A stretch of DNA of 43,290 nt from Actinomadura sp. HBU206391 (lineage in GTDB: Bacteria; Actinomycetota; Actinomycetes; Streptosporangiales; Streptosporangiaceae): the NCBI RefSeq assembly GCF_014323665.1, contig NZ_JABVEB010000043.1, forward strand, positions 1-43,290, read 5' to 3'. The position numbers and the translations under genes are program-made. Below are positions 8,195-15,826 of this stretch, piece by piece (the stretch's first letter is position 1; every line of letters starts with the position of its first letter). The notes beneath the pieces were generated by a model. It did not search any database, was not told where the DNA came from, and saw nothing but the letters and a program-made list of their open reading frames with translations.

Positions 8195-9101
8195 GCGTGG
8201 CGGTCAGGCGCTGGCGGTCGGGCTCGGGCAGGCCACCCAGGTCGTCATCGAGGTCGGCGAGCAGGTCGGCCACCACCTCGGCGGCCAATGCGGCGGTGTC
8301 AGCGGCTGGGCCGAGCTTGCTGCGGGCCGCGTCCACTCGCGGCGGGGTGAGCCGCTCGACCGCGGCTCCCAGCAGCCAGGCCGGCACTCCCGTCACTCCG
8401 CCGGGCGGCGGCACGAACGGCCGGGCGCCGTTGTAGCGGGCGTCCTCGGCGAAGTCGGGATGCTTGACCTTCAATACCGGCCGTGGTCCCCGTTCGCTCG
8501 TATCCCAGGATACGGCGGGCTTGAGGACGTAGCCTTCGGCGCGGTTGCCGGGTAGTTCCGGAAGGCCCAGCGTGCCGGGCACCAGTGTCGGGAAGTCGAC
8601 CGTCAGCTCTCCTAGCTTCTGCCGCTGGCCTTGACCCACCAGCGGCACGCACTCCAAGCCCACACCGGCCACCAGGTCCGCCAGCTCGGCGCGGCTCATC
8701 CAACGCGGTCCCGACGGTGTGGCGACGGCGCCGTCGAACGCCAGCCATACCAGGTCAGGGCTGTACCACACGCCGGTCTGCACCGGGCCGATGTCCTCGA
8801 CTGGCGGTATCTGCGGGTGCGGATAGCCTCCGCCGGCCAGTTCCCCGTACAAGACCACGTCCTGTCCGGCCGTCCGGGCCGCTGCTGCCGCCGCTGTCGC
8901 CAGTACCGGCCACAGTCGCGTCACCCCGAAGAATGTCTCAAGCCGATCCTCGTCCAACAGCCCGCGCCGCCCGGCAGCCCGCGCCGTCCGGCCGTCGCTG
9001 ACCAACGCGAGATGCGCGCCGTGCACCTTCTCCTCGGCCACCCAGCTCCCACCGGGCAACGTCCCGTCGCCGAACCGCTGCGGGATTTTCGGGTACCACA
9101 C
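8151..9101 (-). CDS. Rnl2-type RNA ligase
   Basis: The 316-residue protein is an ATP-dependent polynucleotide ligase of the T4 RNA ligase 2 type, which seals 3'-OH/5'-phosphate nicks in RNA duplexes. Nucleotidyltransferase motif I is EEKVHGAH with the adenylated Lys25. Motif III is LYGELAGG (Glu87), motif IV is EGYVLKP (Glu189, Lys194) and motif V is VLKVKHPDF (Lys211, Lys213). The helical C-terminal domain (about 235-316) fits Rnl2. I chose GTG 9101 because CGGAGG precedes it by eight bases and WYPKI follows at once, as is usual for the N-terminus; an upstream ATG at 9227 would add 42 poorly conserved residues. No RNA kinase or phosphatase partner is adjacent. The neighbourhood is decayed accessory DNA, suggesting acquisition by transfer. 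Confidence 0.85.
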   Translation of the reverse strand: MWYPKIPQRFGDGTLPGGSWVAEEKVHGAHLALVSDGRTARAAGRRGLLDEDRLETFFGVTRLWPVLATAAAAAARTAGQDVVLYGELAGGGYPHPQIPPVEDIGPVQTGVWYSPDLVWLAFDGAVATPSGPRWMSRAELADLVAGVGLECVPLVGQGQRQKLGELTVDFPTLVPGTLGLPELPGNRAEGYVLKPAVSWDTSERGPRPVLKVKHPDFAEDARYNGARPFVPPPGGVTGVPAWLLGAAVERLTPPRVDAARSKLGPAADTAALAAEVVADLLADLDDDLGGLPEPDRQRLTATLTPAARTLATLQNH

Positions 9102-9452
9102 GGCCTTGACCTCCGTTCCGTGCCCGGGCGCCCTGCTGCCCGGCCGGGACTCTCCGGCGGGCAGCTTCTCTGACGCCCACCTGAAGATCAACTCATTTTC
9201 CGAGCCCGCAGGACACCACGACTTCAAACATCCGGTTCAGAGGCTCCCCAGGGACGGGCTCACGCTGGCGAAGGTGTGATGGCCGGGGTGCATTTGACCC
9301 ACCCGGCTATGCGCAAGGGTCCTCGAAAGTCTTCCCTTGAAACAGAATGACCTACCGCGCGGGAGGCGGGGACTCGCTGATCCGGTGCCGTCACATCGGA
9401 CGTTCAGGGCCGCAAGTGTGTCCAGCTCGGGAGGTGTGCTGTGACGGTACGA
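9102..9452. other. Intergenic stretch upstream of the RNA ligase
   Basis: About 350 bp separate the RNA ligase start from the palindrome upstream of the epoxide hydrolase. I see no gene with a ribosome site or family motif on either strand. Only the last 30 bases before the ligase start, which hold its GGAGG site, are interpretable. Confidence 0.4.
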
Positions 9453-9502
9453 CGTCAAGGGGGCCTGACGTCAAGAAGGCTTGACGTCAGGCCACCTTGA
9501 CG
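9453..9502. repeat. 50-bp near-perfect palindrome built from TGACGTCA units
   Basis: Two arms can pair over 22 of 23 positions. The outer arms are CGTCAAGG (9453-9460) and CCTTGACG (9495-9502). The inner arms are GGCCTGACGTCAAG (9462-9475) and CTTGACGTCAGGCC (9480-9493). One G/A mismatch separates them and the loop is AAGG (9476-9479). The sequence holds two full TGACGTCA palindromes plus two half-copies. It ends 13 bases before a small open frame that overlaps the epoxide hydrolase gene, so an operator for a dimeric repressor is the likeliest reading. A terminator is less likely, as no gene clearly ends here. Confidence 0.8.
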
Positions 9503-9515
9503 CAAGAATGCTTTC

Positions 9516-9710
9516 ATGTCGACTCCCGACGAGATTGAGGGCCGGTTCACGCCCGCATGGCAGGCTCACGGCCGGTGGATCGGCGATCAGGCCGAGCAGC
9601 ACTTGCGTGGTGGCTGCTCCGGCTTGGGCGAGGGCCAGGTCGTGGCCCTACGAGCCGCTGCCGGCGAATCGGAGGCCGAGGCCTACGCTGATGACGAGGA
9701 CCGGGCATGA
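9516..9710 (+). CDS. Small hypothetical protein overlapping the epoxide hydrolase
   Basis: A 64-residue frame starts 13 bases after the palindrome and overlaps the epoxide hydrolase start by four bases (ATGA), the usual sign of translational coupling. The sequence ([19 protein letters not shown], acidic C-terminus) has no family I recognise, no membrane segment and no good ribosome site. It may be a real leader gene or a fragment. The overlap and the operator-like palindrome are the only support. Confidence 0.35.
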   Translation: MSTPDEIEGRFTPAWQAHGRWIGDQAEQHLRGGCSGLGEGQVVALRAAAGESEAEAYADDEDRA

Positions 9711-10881
9711 GGCAGGACGCCGGGAGTGCGGTAGAGAACTCCGTCCGTCCGTTCACGCTCGACATCCCGCAAGCAGACCTGGAGGACCTGACCCGTCGTC
9801 TGGACGCGACCAGATGGCCGGATGAGATATCCGGGGTCGGCTGGTCCCAGGGGGTACCGCTGGTCTATCTCAAGGAACTGGCCGAGTACTGGAGCACCAC
9901 CTATGACTGGCGGTCGCACGAAGCAGAACTCAATCGGCTTCCCCAGTTCACGACGGTGATCGACGATGCCGACGTTCATTTCCTCCATGTCCGATCCGCC
10001 GAACCGGATGCATTGCCGCTGCTGATCACCCACGGCTGGCCCGGGTCGATCGTCGAGTTCCTCGACGTCATAGGACCGCTGACCGATCCCCGGGCCCACG
10101 GGGGCGATCCCGCCGACGCCTTCCACCTGGTGATCCCCTCCATCCCGGGTTCGGGCCGTCCGGCCCGACCAGTGACGGCGGCTGGGACGTGCGTCGCATC
10201 GCCAGGGCCTGGGCGGAACTCATGCGGCGCCTGGGCTACCAACGCTACGGCGCGCAGGGCGGTGACTGGGGGCATGCGATCACCTTGGAGCTGGCCGTCA
10301 TCGACTCTGACCACGTCGTCGGCATCCACCTCAACACCCTGCTCACGCTTCCTCCCGACGACCCGGCGCAGGCGGTCGGGCTCACCGATGACGACAGGGC
10401 GCGGCTCGATCGGCTGATCAGAGCGGAGCCTGAGATGTCGGGTTACGCGAAGATTCAAGGCACGCGGCCGCAGACGCTCGCCTATGCGCTCACCGACTCC
10501 CCGGTCGGGCAACTGGCGTGGATCGTCGAGAAGTTCAAGGAGTGGACCGACTCCACCGAACTGCCCGAGGACGCGGTCTCCCGCGACCGTCTCCTGACCA
10601 ACGTAATGCTCTATTGGCTCACGGCGACCGCAGGGTCGTCTGCACGCCCTTACTGGGAGGAGTTCCATCAGTCCCGTCCGCCGCGCGCCGAGGCGCCGAC
10701 GACGCCCACCGGTGTCGCGGTCTTCGCGGCGGACGTCGCCCGTCCCGTCCGGCGGCTCGCCGAACGCCAGCACAACATCGTCCACTGGTCCGAATTCGAT
10801 CGAGGCGGTCATTTCGCCGCAATGGAGGAACCGGACCTGTTCGTTCAGGACGTGGGCGCGTTCTTCCGCCGGTTCCGCTGA
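9707..10881 (+). pseudogene. Epoxide hydrolase (EHN-type alpha/beta hydrolase) with a one-base frameshift
   Basis: Two overlapping frames together make one epoxide hydrolase of about 391 residues. The first (from 9707) carries the EHN N-terminal domain, the oxyanion-hole HGWPG at residues 109-113 and VIPSIPG. The second resumes with [15 protein letters not shown], the nucleophile Asp in GAQGGDWG, and the catalytic His in GGHFAAMEEP. The break is at 10150-10151, where GGGTTCGGG lacks one T; GGGTTTCGGG would restore [16 protein letters not shown]. The left frame otherwise runs to a stop at 10417. Either the gene is inactivated or the base was lost in sequencing. The rest is undecayed, so the change is recent or an error. 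Family role: opening epoxides to diols. Confidence 0.85.
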
Positions 10882-11244
10882 CGGCCCGCGCGAGCGAACG
10901 CGGATGTCAACACTTGGGTCCGCGGCGGCGCACACGGCCTCGGTAAGGGCGGTCGGAACCCATCGTTTCCCATCTCGTAACGTGCCGCCCTCGAATGCGG
11001 GCTCGACGTCCTCGCCGTCGTTCGGGTGACCCGGTATTCGGCAGCCGCAGGACATGACGTTGTCCGGTCATCGAGCCGCCGGGTGACGCCGCCGCGGACG
11101 ACCACTCCTGAAGTGGGATACCGGCTTACCCTTCAGCACCGCGGTAGCCTGAATTGACGGTGGGCGCCGGGATGAGCTGCTCGGAATCGAACTGAATTAC
11201 CCACGCAACGATGGACAGAAACGACTTCCAGTACGATCTCAGGA
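10882..11244. other. Intergenic stretch, nothing recognised
   Basis: About 360 bp between the epoxide hydrolase and the resolvase remnant. Open frames on both strands lack ribosome sites and family motifs. No clear hairpin or promoter was found. Confidence 0.4.
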
Positions 11245-11439
11245 ATGACAACCGGAAACGCTCGCTCCCAGAGCGGATCGGAACTCGGTTACGCTCGCGT
11301 CTCCGCCACCAGGCAGTCCCTGGAACGCCAACTCGACGCGCTCGCCAGTATCGGTATCCCCGTCGCGGGGGTCTGCGTCGACAAGAAGATCACTGATGAT
11401 CGCCCGGCTTGGCGACACTATCGTGTGAAGACGGCGTGA
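11245..11439 (+). pseudogene. Truncated serine recombinase (resolvase/invertase N-terminus)
   Basis: The 64-residue product contains LGYARVSATRQSLERQLDAL, the start of a resolvase/invertase catalytic domain, with the nucleophilic Ser in the YARVS motif. The match continues to VDKKITDDRP (family form VDKKTGxxxxRPGL) and is then lost. The remaining catalytic domain and the helix-turn-helix are missing, so the product cannot recombine DNA. It is a relic of a Tn3-like or similar element. Its stop overlaps the next gene by GTGA, so the membrane protease may now be translated from this fragment's ribosomes. Confidence 0.75.
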
Positions 11440-12245
11440 CCTCGGCACCGGCGACAGTCGCAGGCCGCGGTGATCGAGACGGGCTCGTCCCAGGGCTTCT
11501 CGTCCTGACGATGGTCATCTGCGCGATCTGGCCCGTATGCACGATCTCTGCCGTCGTCGGCGGCGTGGCCCTTGCCGCCACGGCGGCACTTGCCATTGTC
11601 CTGCGCTCATCGGCGGGGATCCGTGCGGCGGTATTCATCGGCACCTTGGCCGTCTGTTTCACCACCGGGATCCTCGCGAATTGGCCACCAGCGCTGACCG
11701 CGATCCTCGCGTGCGCCCTGCCTTTGACCGCACTACACCTTGCGGCGCGCCAGGCTCCGCGGCTTCGTCCTGCGACTCCGTGGCTGGCGTGGGGAAAAAC
11801 AAGTCGGGAAACACCATGGCTCGCCCTGGCGACCGTGATGGGCGCCGCCATCGCGCTCGCCGCCTGGGCGCTCGCCGTCCACCCCGAACCTTCCGCCTAT
11901 CTGCGCAGTCTCCAAGAACTCCCGACGTGGCAGGCCCTACTCGGCGTCGGAGCGTTCGCCCTCGTCAACCCCGTCTGGGAAGAAGCTCTCTTCCGCGGGG
12001 TGCTCCTTTCCGAGCTCGCCACCATCTGGCGGCCTCGCGTCGCACTCGTGCTCCAAGCGCTGTTGTTCGGCGCTGCGCACTGGACCGGCTTCCCCTCCGG
12101 CCCCACTGGCACGTTCATGGCCGCGAGCTGGGGCTTTATTCTCGGCATCATGCGCTTGCGCACCGGCGGTATCATCATCCCTTACCTCGTCCACGTCACC
12201 GCCAACGCCACCATCGGCGCCCTCGCGATCACCCTCCTGCGCTGA
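11436..12245 (+). CDS. CPBP-family intramembrane metalloprotease (CAAX protease/Abi)
   Basis: The 269-residue multi-pass membrane protein carries the CPBP (Abi) motifs: EEALFR with Glu182, Glu183 and Arg187, FGAAHW with His215, and VHVTAN with His253 and Asn257. These form the metal site of intramembrane proteases of this clan. Hydrophobic helices cover roughly residues 18-95 and 130-269. I chose GTG 11436, which overlaps the resolvase fragment's stop by four bases; a TTG nine codons upstream is possible. Bacterial CPBP proteins take part in prenylated-peptide processing, bacteriocin self-immunity or phage defence, but nothing nearby decides among these. It sits among mobile-element debris, so it is probably acquired. 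Confidence 0.85.
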   Translation: MTSAPATVAGRGDRDGLVPGLLVLTMVICAIWPVCTISAVVGGVALAATAALAIVLRSSAGIRAAVFIGTLAVCFTTGILANWPPALTAILACALPLTALHLAARQAPRLRPATPWLAWGKTSRETPWLALATVMGAAIALAAWALAVHPEPSAYLRSLQELPTWQALLGVGAFALVNPVWEEALFRGVLLSELATIWRPRVALVLQALLFGAAHWTGFPSGPTGTFMAASWGFILGIMRLRTGGIIIPYLVHVTANATIGALAITLLR

Positions 12246-12551
12246 GTCCACAGGCCGCAGGCAACCCGAAGTGCGCCCGGTCGACAAAAAGGGCCGCGAC
12301 GCCGTCACGTGCGTCGGGCTCGTTGACGGCCGATCTGTTTCACAAGCCGTGACCGCGGTCGCCGGGCGCTTGTTGAGAGCGCCCGCGCTTGGCGTGTCGA
12401 GAAGGGCTGCTGACGGCCGCTGTGGGCGGCGAGGGCGGTGCGTTCACCCCGGGTACCCGTGCTCGATGGGGGTTGCTCTATAAGAGATCATGAAGTTCTC
12501 CGGGCGGCGGAACTGACCGTGTCGCCTTACCCGTGTCCGTGCTCTGCACGA
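12246..12551. other. Convergent intergenic region
   Basis: About 300 bp between the protease and the MocR regulator, whose 3' ends face each other. Apart from the hairpin at 12363-12385 I see no gene or other signal. Confidence 0.45.
12363..12385. terminator. Hairpin between convergent genes
   Basis: CGGGCGCT / AGCGCCCG pair perfectly over eight bases around a seven-base loop (TTGTTGA-type). It lies between the convergent CPBP protease and MocR genes, so it is probably a bidirectional terminator. No T-run follows. Confidence 0.55.
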
Positions 12552-13976
12552 CTAGACCGCGAAGTCGAGCGCGGCCTGGCCGTTGTCGCCGGATTCGAGT
12601 TCGGCCCAGGCCCGGCGCAGTCGTTCGGCTGCGAGCCGCAGGTCGGGCGGTTCGGCGACATAGGAGATGCGCAGGTGATTTGAGAATGCGTCGTCGTGTG
12701 AGGTCTTGGTGCCGGAAAGGACACGTACGCCATGGCGGGCCGCGAGCTGGGAGAAGTCTTCCGCATTACCGTGAGGGAGGCGGACCCACAGGAAGGGCCC
12801 GCCCTGTGGATGGGTCCATGACCATGTGGGCAGGTGCGTGCGGAGCAGACCGGAGAGGATGTCCAGCCGTTCGGTGAGCTGGCGTCGTCGGTACGCCCTC
12901 GTCTCGTCGGTTGCCGGCAGGACCCGTGCGGCGAGGAGCTGAGAGATGTGCGACGAGCCGAGGTCGGCGACGACCTTGAGGCGGGCCAGGCGTGTGATGA
13001 GGTACTCGGGCGCGCGGATCCAGCCCATGCGCATGCCGGCCCAGAACAGTTTGCTCAAAGAGCCGACGGTGATGACGGTGGCCCCGCCCGAAGAGGCGGT
13101 GAGGGACACCGCGGGCCGCCCGTCGAACGCGAGGTCGGCGAGCGTGGTGTCGTCGACGATCGCGGTCCCGGTGGCCTCCGCGAGGCGGGCGATGGCGTGC
13201 CAGCGTGCGGAACTCATCATCGTGCCCGTCGGATTCTGGCAGGCCGTCATGAGGTAGATGAGCCGGGCGGGTGAACGGTCGAGCGTCTCGCGCAAGGCGC
13301 GTACCTTCAGGCCCTCGTCGTCCACCGGCAGACCGATGACGGTCGCACCGACCGCTCGTGCGGAGTCCAGGGCACCGGCGTAGGTCGGGTTCTCCGTGAG
13401 GATGGTCCCCCGGTCTCGGCCGAACAGGGTGAACAGCAGATCGATGGCCTGCTGGGCCCCGCTGGTGACCAGGATCTCGTCGGCGGTCGTGGTGAGCCCG
13501 AGCGAGGTGTAGCGCGCCGCGATCGCGGCACGGAGCGAGGGCAGGCCGAGCGGCTCGTAGTCGAAGCCCGCAGCGAGAGCACGCAGGTCGCCGGCCGTGA
13601 CGTTCAGGGTTTCTTCGGGCAGACCGTCCAGGCAGGCGGGCATGACCGAGCCCGAGCAGTCGATGAGCCCGTCGAATCGCTCGCCGGGGAGTTTGGCGGC
13701 CGGCATCTCCGAGACCGGGACCGCGGGCCCGATCGAACGGGCCGAGACGGCCACGCGGGTCCCGCTGCCCCGTGCGCTTTCGAGCAGGCCCTCCTCGCGC
13801 AGGACCCGGTAGGCGGCGATGACGGTGGTGCGGCTCAGTCCCAGCGATCTGGCCAGGTCGCGTTCGGACGGCAGGCGTGAGCCGACGCCGACCTCGCCGC
13901 GGCGGGCCGCGGCGCGGATCTGGTCGGCCAGCCGCCGATATAGAGGGCCGCTGCCGGAGAGATCGACGCTGTCCAT
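12552..13976 (-). CDS. MocR-type regulator (GntR wHTH fused to aminotransferase-like domain)
   Basis: The 474-residue protein has a GntR winged helix at residues 8-76 (PSERDLARSLGLSRTTV) joined to a fold-type I aminotransferase-like domain. The latter keeps the PLP-binding residues: QNPTG at 247-251, Asp275/Asp276, and the Schiff-base Lys309 in SLSKLFWAGMRMGW. MocR/PdxR proteins bind PLP or an adduct and switch genes of vitamin B6 or amino-acid metabolism. It starts 64 bp from a divergent PLP-dependent gamma-lyase gene, which is the obvious target. The shared gap carries AGTGG-type sites. The ATG at 13976 is supported by the immediate GntR fold. The identity of the effector is unknown. Confidence 0.92.
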   Translation of the reverse strand: MDSVDLSGSGPLYRRLADQIRAAARRGEVGVGSRLPSERDLARSLGLSRTTVIAAYRVLREEGLLESARGSGTRVAVSARSIGPAVPVSEMPAAKLPGERFDGLIDCSGSVMPACLDGLPEETLNVTAGDLRALAAGFDYEPLGLPSLRAAIAARYTSLGLTTTADEILVTSGAQQAIDLLFTLFGRDRGTILTENPTYAGALDSARAVGATVIGLPVDDEGLKVRALRETLDRSPARLIYLMTACQNPTGTMMSSARWHAIARLAEATGTAIVDDTTLADLAFDGRPAVSLTASSGGATVITVGSLSKLFWAGMRMGWIRAPEYLITRLARLKVVADLGSSHISQLLAARVLPATDETRAYRRRQLTERLDILSGLLRTHLPTWSWTHPQGGPFLWVRLPHGNAEDFSQLAARHGVRVLSGTKTSHDDAFSNHLRISYVAEPPDLRLAAERLRRAWAELESGDNGQAALDFAV

Positions 13977-14026
13977 TTAGGTCCAATGGCTCGGCAAGTG
14001 GATATCGATTAACAGGCCACTTTGCC
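13971..14026. promoter_or_regulatory. Candidate MocR operator in the divergent promoter
   Basis: The 64-bp gap holds an imperfect inverted repeat, GGCAAGTGG (13993-14001) and CCACTTTGCC (14017-14026), around an AT-rich core, and a third related site TAGGTCCAATGG (13978-13989). Read outward these give AAGTGGATA, AAAGTGGCCT and ATTGGACCTA. They resemble the AAAGTGG(W)CTA type of site described for actinobacterial PdxR. That resemblance is from memory. Both promoters must lie here, so binding would affect both genes. Confidence 0.55.
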
Positions 14027-14040
14027 GTCATTCTAGTCGA

Positions 14041-15225
14041 ATGGATACTTCCATGATGCTCGAAACCCTACTGGTGCACGCGGACGCCGACGACGGTGAG
14101 TCCGCCATAGTGCCACCGATTTATCAATCCGTGCCCTTCTCGGCCGCCTCGGCCGAGGAGTTCGCGAAAGTGAGCACCACTCCTCGGGCGGAGCGGTTCT
14201 ACCGACGGTACGGCAACCCGACCCAGGCCCGGCTCGAGGCCGTCATGGCGACCATCGAGGGAGCTGAGGCCGGGCTGGCCACCGCGTCCGGCATGGGCGC
14301 GGTCTCGACCACGGTCTTGTCGCTTGTCGCAGGCGGCGACCACGTCGTCGCGCAGCGCAGCATGTACGGAGGGACTCTGAGTTTCCTGCAGGAGGTGGCG
14401 CCGAGGCTGGGCATCGAGGTCACACTCGTCGATCAGACGGACACCAGGGCGTTCGAGCGCGCGGTCCGGCCGAACACCAAACTGATCATGCTGGAGACCC
14501 CCAGCAATCCGCTGCTGCAGATCACGGACGTGGAAGCCGTCACCGGGATCGCCCGCGACCACGGCATCCTGACGTTCGCCGACAACACGGTCGCCACGCC
14601 GGTGAATCACCGCCCGCTCGACCAGGGCGTGGACCTCGTCATGCACAGCATCACAAAGTCCGTGTCCGGGCACTCGGACGTGCTGGCCGGGATCGTGCTC
14701 GGCCGGTCCGATCTGATCGACAGGATCTGGCAGACCCATACCTTGATCGGGGCCGTCATCAGCCCCCACGACGCCTGGTTGGCGCTCCGCGGCCTGCGGA
14801 CCCTGGCGATGCGCGTGGAACACCAGAACCGTACCGCTCTCGCCCTCGCCCGATTCCTGGACGATCACCCTGCCGTGGCCAAGGTCAACTACCCCGGCCT
14901 GGCCGGTCACCCTCAGCACGACGTGGCGAAGCGCCAGATGCGCGGCCATGGCGGGCTGCTGAGCTTCGAGCTTCGCGGTGGCTATGACACGGCGGAACGA
15001 TTCATCGCCGCACTCGGCGTCCCCGCGCGCTCGCCAAGCCTGGGCGGCGTGCGTTCACTCGTCGTCCAGCCAGCCGCGATGTGGGAACACGAACTGACCG
15101 AGGAACAGCTCTCCGAGGCCGGTGTCCCGCCCGCGCTGGTACGGTTCGCCGTTGGTCTGGAGGCCGAGACCGACCTGATCGCCGATCTCGAGCGCGGGCT
15201 CACCGCGGCCTCGAGCGCCCGGTGA
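14041..15225 (+). CDS. PLP-dependent gamma-lyase / trans-sulfuration enzyme
   Basis: The 394-residue protein is a Cys/Met-metabolism PLP enzyme of the cystathionine gamma-lyase/gamma-synthase/methionine gamma-lyase group. Visible landmarks are YRRYGNPT at about 54-61, the phosphate-binding SGMG at 83-86, ETPSNP at 152-157, Asp181 pairing with the pyridine nitrogen, and the Schiff-base Lys206 in HSITKSVSGHSD. Length is typical. The start at 14041 has no ribosome site, so a leaderless mRNA or a start at the ATGs at 14053/14056 is possible. It diverges from the MocR regulator, which suggests inducible use of a sulfur amino acid. Cleavage versus synthesis cannot be decided from sequence. Confidence 0.9.
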   Translation: MDTSMMLETLLVHADADDGESAIVPPIYQSVPFSAASAEEFAKVSTTPRAERFYRRYGNPTQARLEAVMATIEGAEAGLATASGMGAVSTTVLSLVAGGDHVVAQRSMYGGTLSFLQEVAPRLGIEVTLVDQTDTRAFERAVRPNTKLIMLETPSNPLLQITDVEAVTGIARDHGILTFADNTVATPVNHRPLDQGVDLVMHSITKSVSGHSDVLAGIVLGRSDLIDRIWQTHTLIGAVISPHDAWLALRGLRTLAMRVEHQNRTALALARFLDDHPAVAKVNYPGLAGHPQHDVAKRQMRGHGGLLSFELRGGYDTAERFIAALGVPARSPSLGGVRSLVVQPAAMWEHELTEEQLSEAGVPPALVRFAVGLEAETDLIADLERGLTAASSAR

Positions 15226-15251
15226 CCGATGGACGCCCGCATCTCGAGCAA

Positions 15252-15707
15252 CTATGCCGGTTGCCAGGTGAGGCCCGTGGTGGGGCGCTCTCCGGTAGTG
15301 ATGTATTCGATCACGGCGCGGCGGGCGCTGGTCGCGCTGACGCGTGCTCGGTAGCCGGCTACGGTGATGGATCGTGCGTCGATCGACCACACGATATGCA
15401 GTAGCGGGTCGCCCGGTGGCAGTTCGACGGCGATGGTGTGGTCGGGGAGCCAGGTCACAGCGGCCCTGTCCACTTCGATGTCGATCTCGATGCGAAGGCC
15501 TTCGCCGTTGCCGTCGTAGGAGTGGACGAAGTCCCGGGGAAAGAGGTCTCCGCCCTCGCCTTCTCCCTGAGGGCGAAACCACAGCGCCTGGCCGGAGCGG
15601 CCGGTTCGCAGGATCTCACGGACGGCCTCATCGAACTTCTCGGCCGCCTCTTTCGGGCCGGACAGCTTCTCGGGGTACACCAGGTGGTTGATCATTAGGT
15701 ACGTCAT
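15252..15707 (-). CDS. Imm1-like immunity protein
   Basis: The 151-residue product ends RRAVIEYITTGERP...LTWQPA, which matches the usual Imm1 C-terminus (xxREFLxTGxRPxxVxW), and has a central RAAVTWLPDHTIAVE block, also Imm1-like. Imm1 proteins neutralise contact-dependent toxins, often nucleic-acid deaminases. No toxin gene is adjacent, so it would be an orphan immunity gene. Neither candidate start has a ribosome site; I chose ATG 15707 because conserved-looking sequence (MTYLMINHLVYPE) begins there. A longer reading back to 15821 would overlap the divergent gene's start. Function is inferred from motif resemblance only. Confidence 0.55.
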   Translation of the reverse strand: MTYLMINHLVYPEKLSGPKEAAEKFDEAVREILRTGRSGQALWFRPQGEGEGGDLFPRDFVHSYDGNGEGLRIEIDIEVDRAAVTWLPDHTIAVELPPGDPLLHIVWSIDARSITVAGYRARVSATSARRAVIEYITTGERPTTGLTWQPA

Positions 15708-15826
15708 CAGAGGGTAATTCTGGATCTTCTGACACGAGGTCGCCTTGAGTTCCTGGCCGTCAGCGTATAAATCACAGCGGATGAACCGCCGTGTGGACCA
15801 TGCGCAGCAGGTGGTGTACACAGGCG

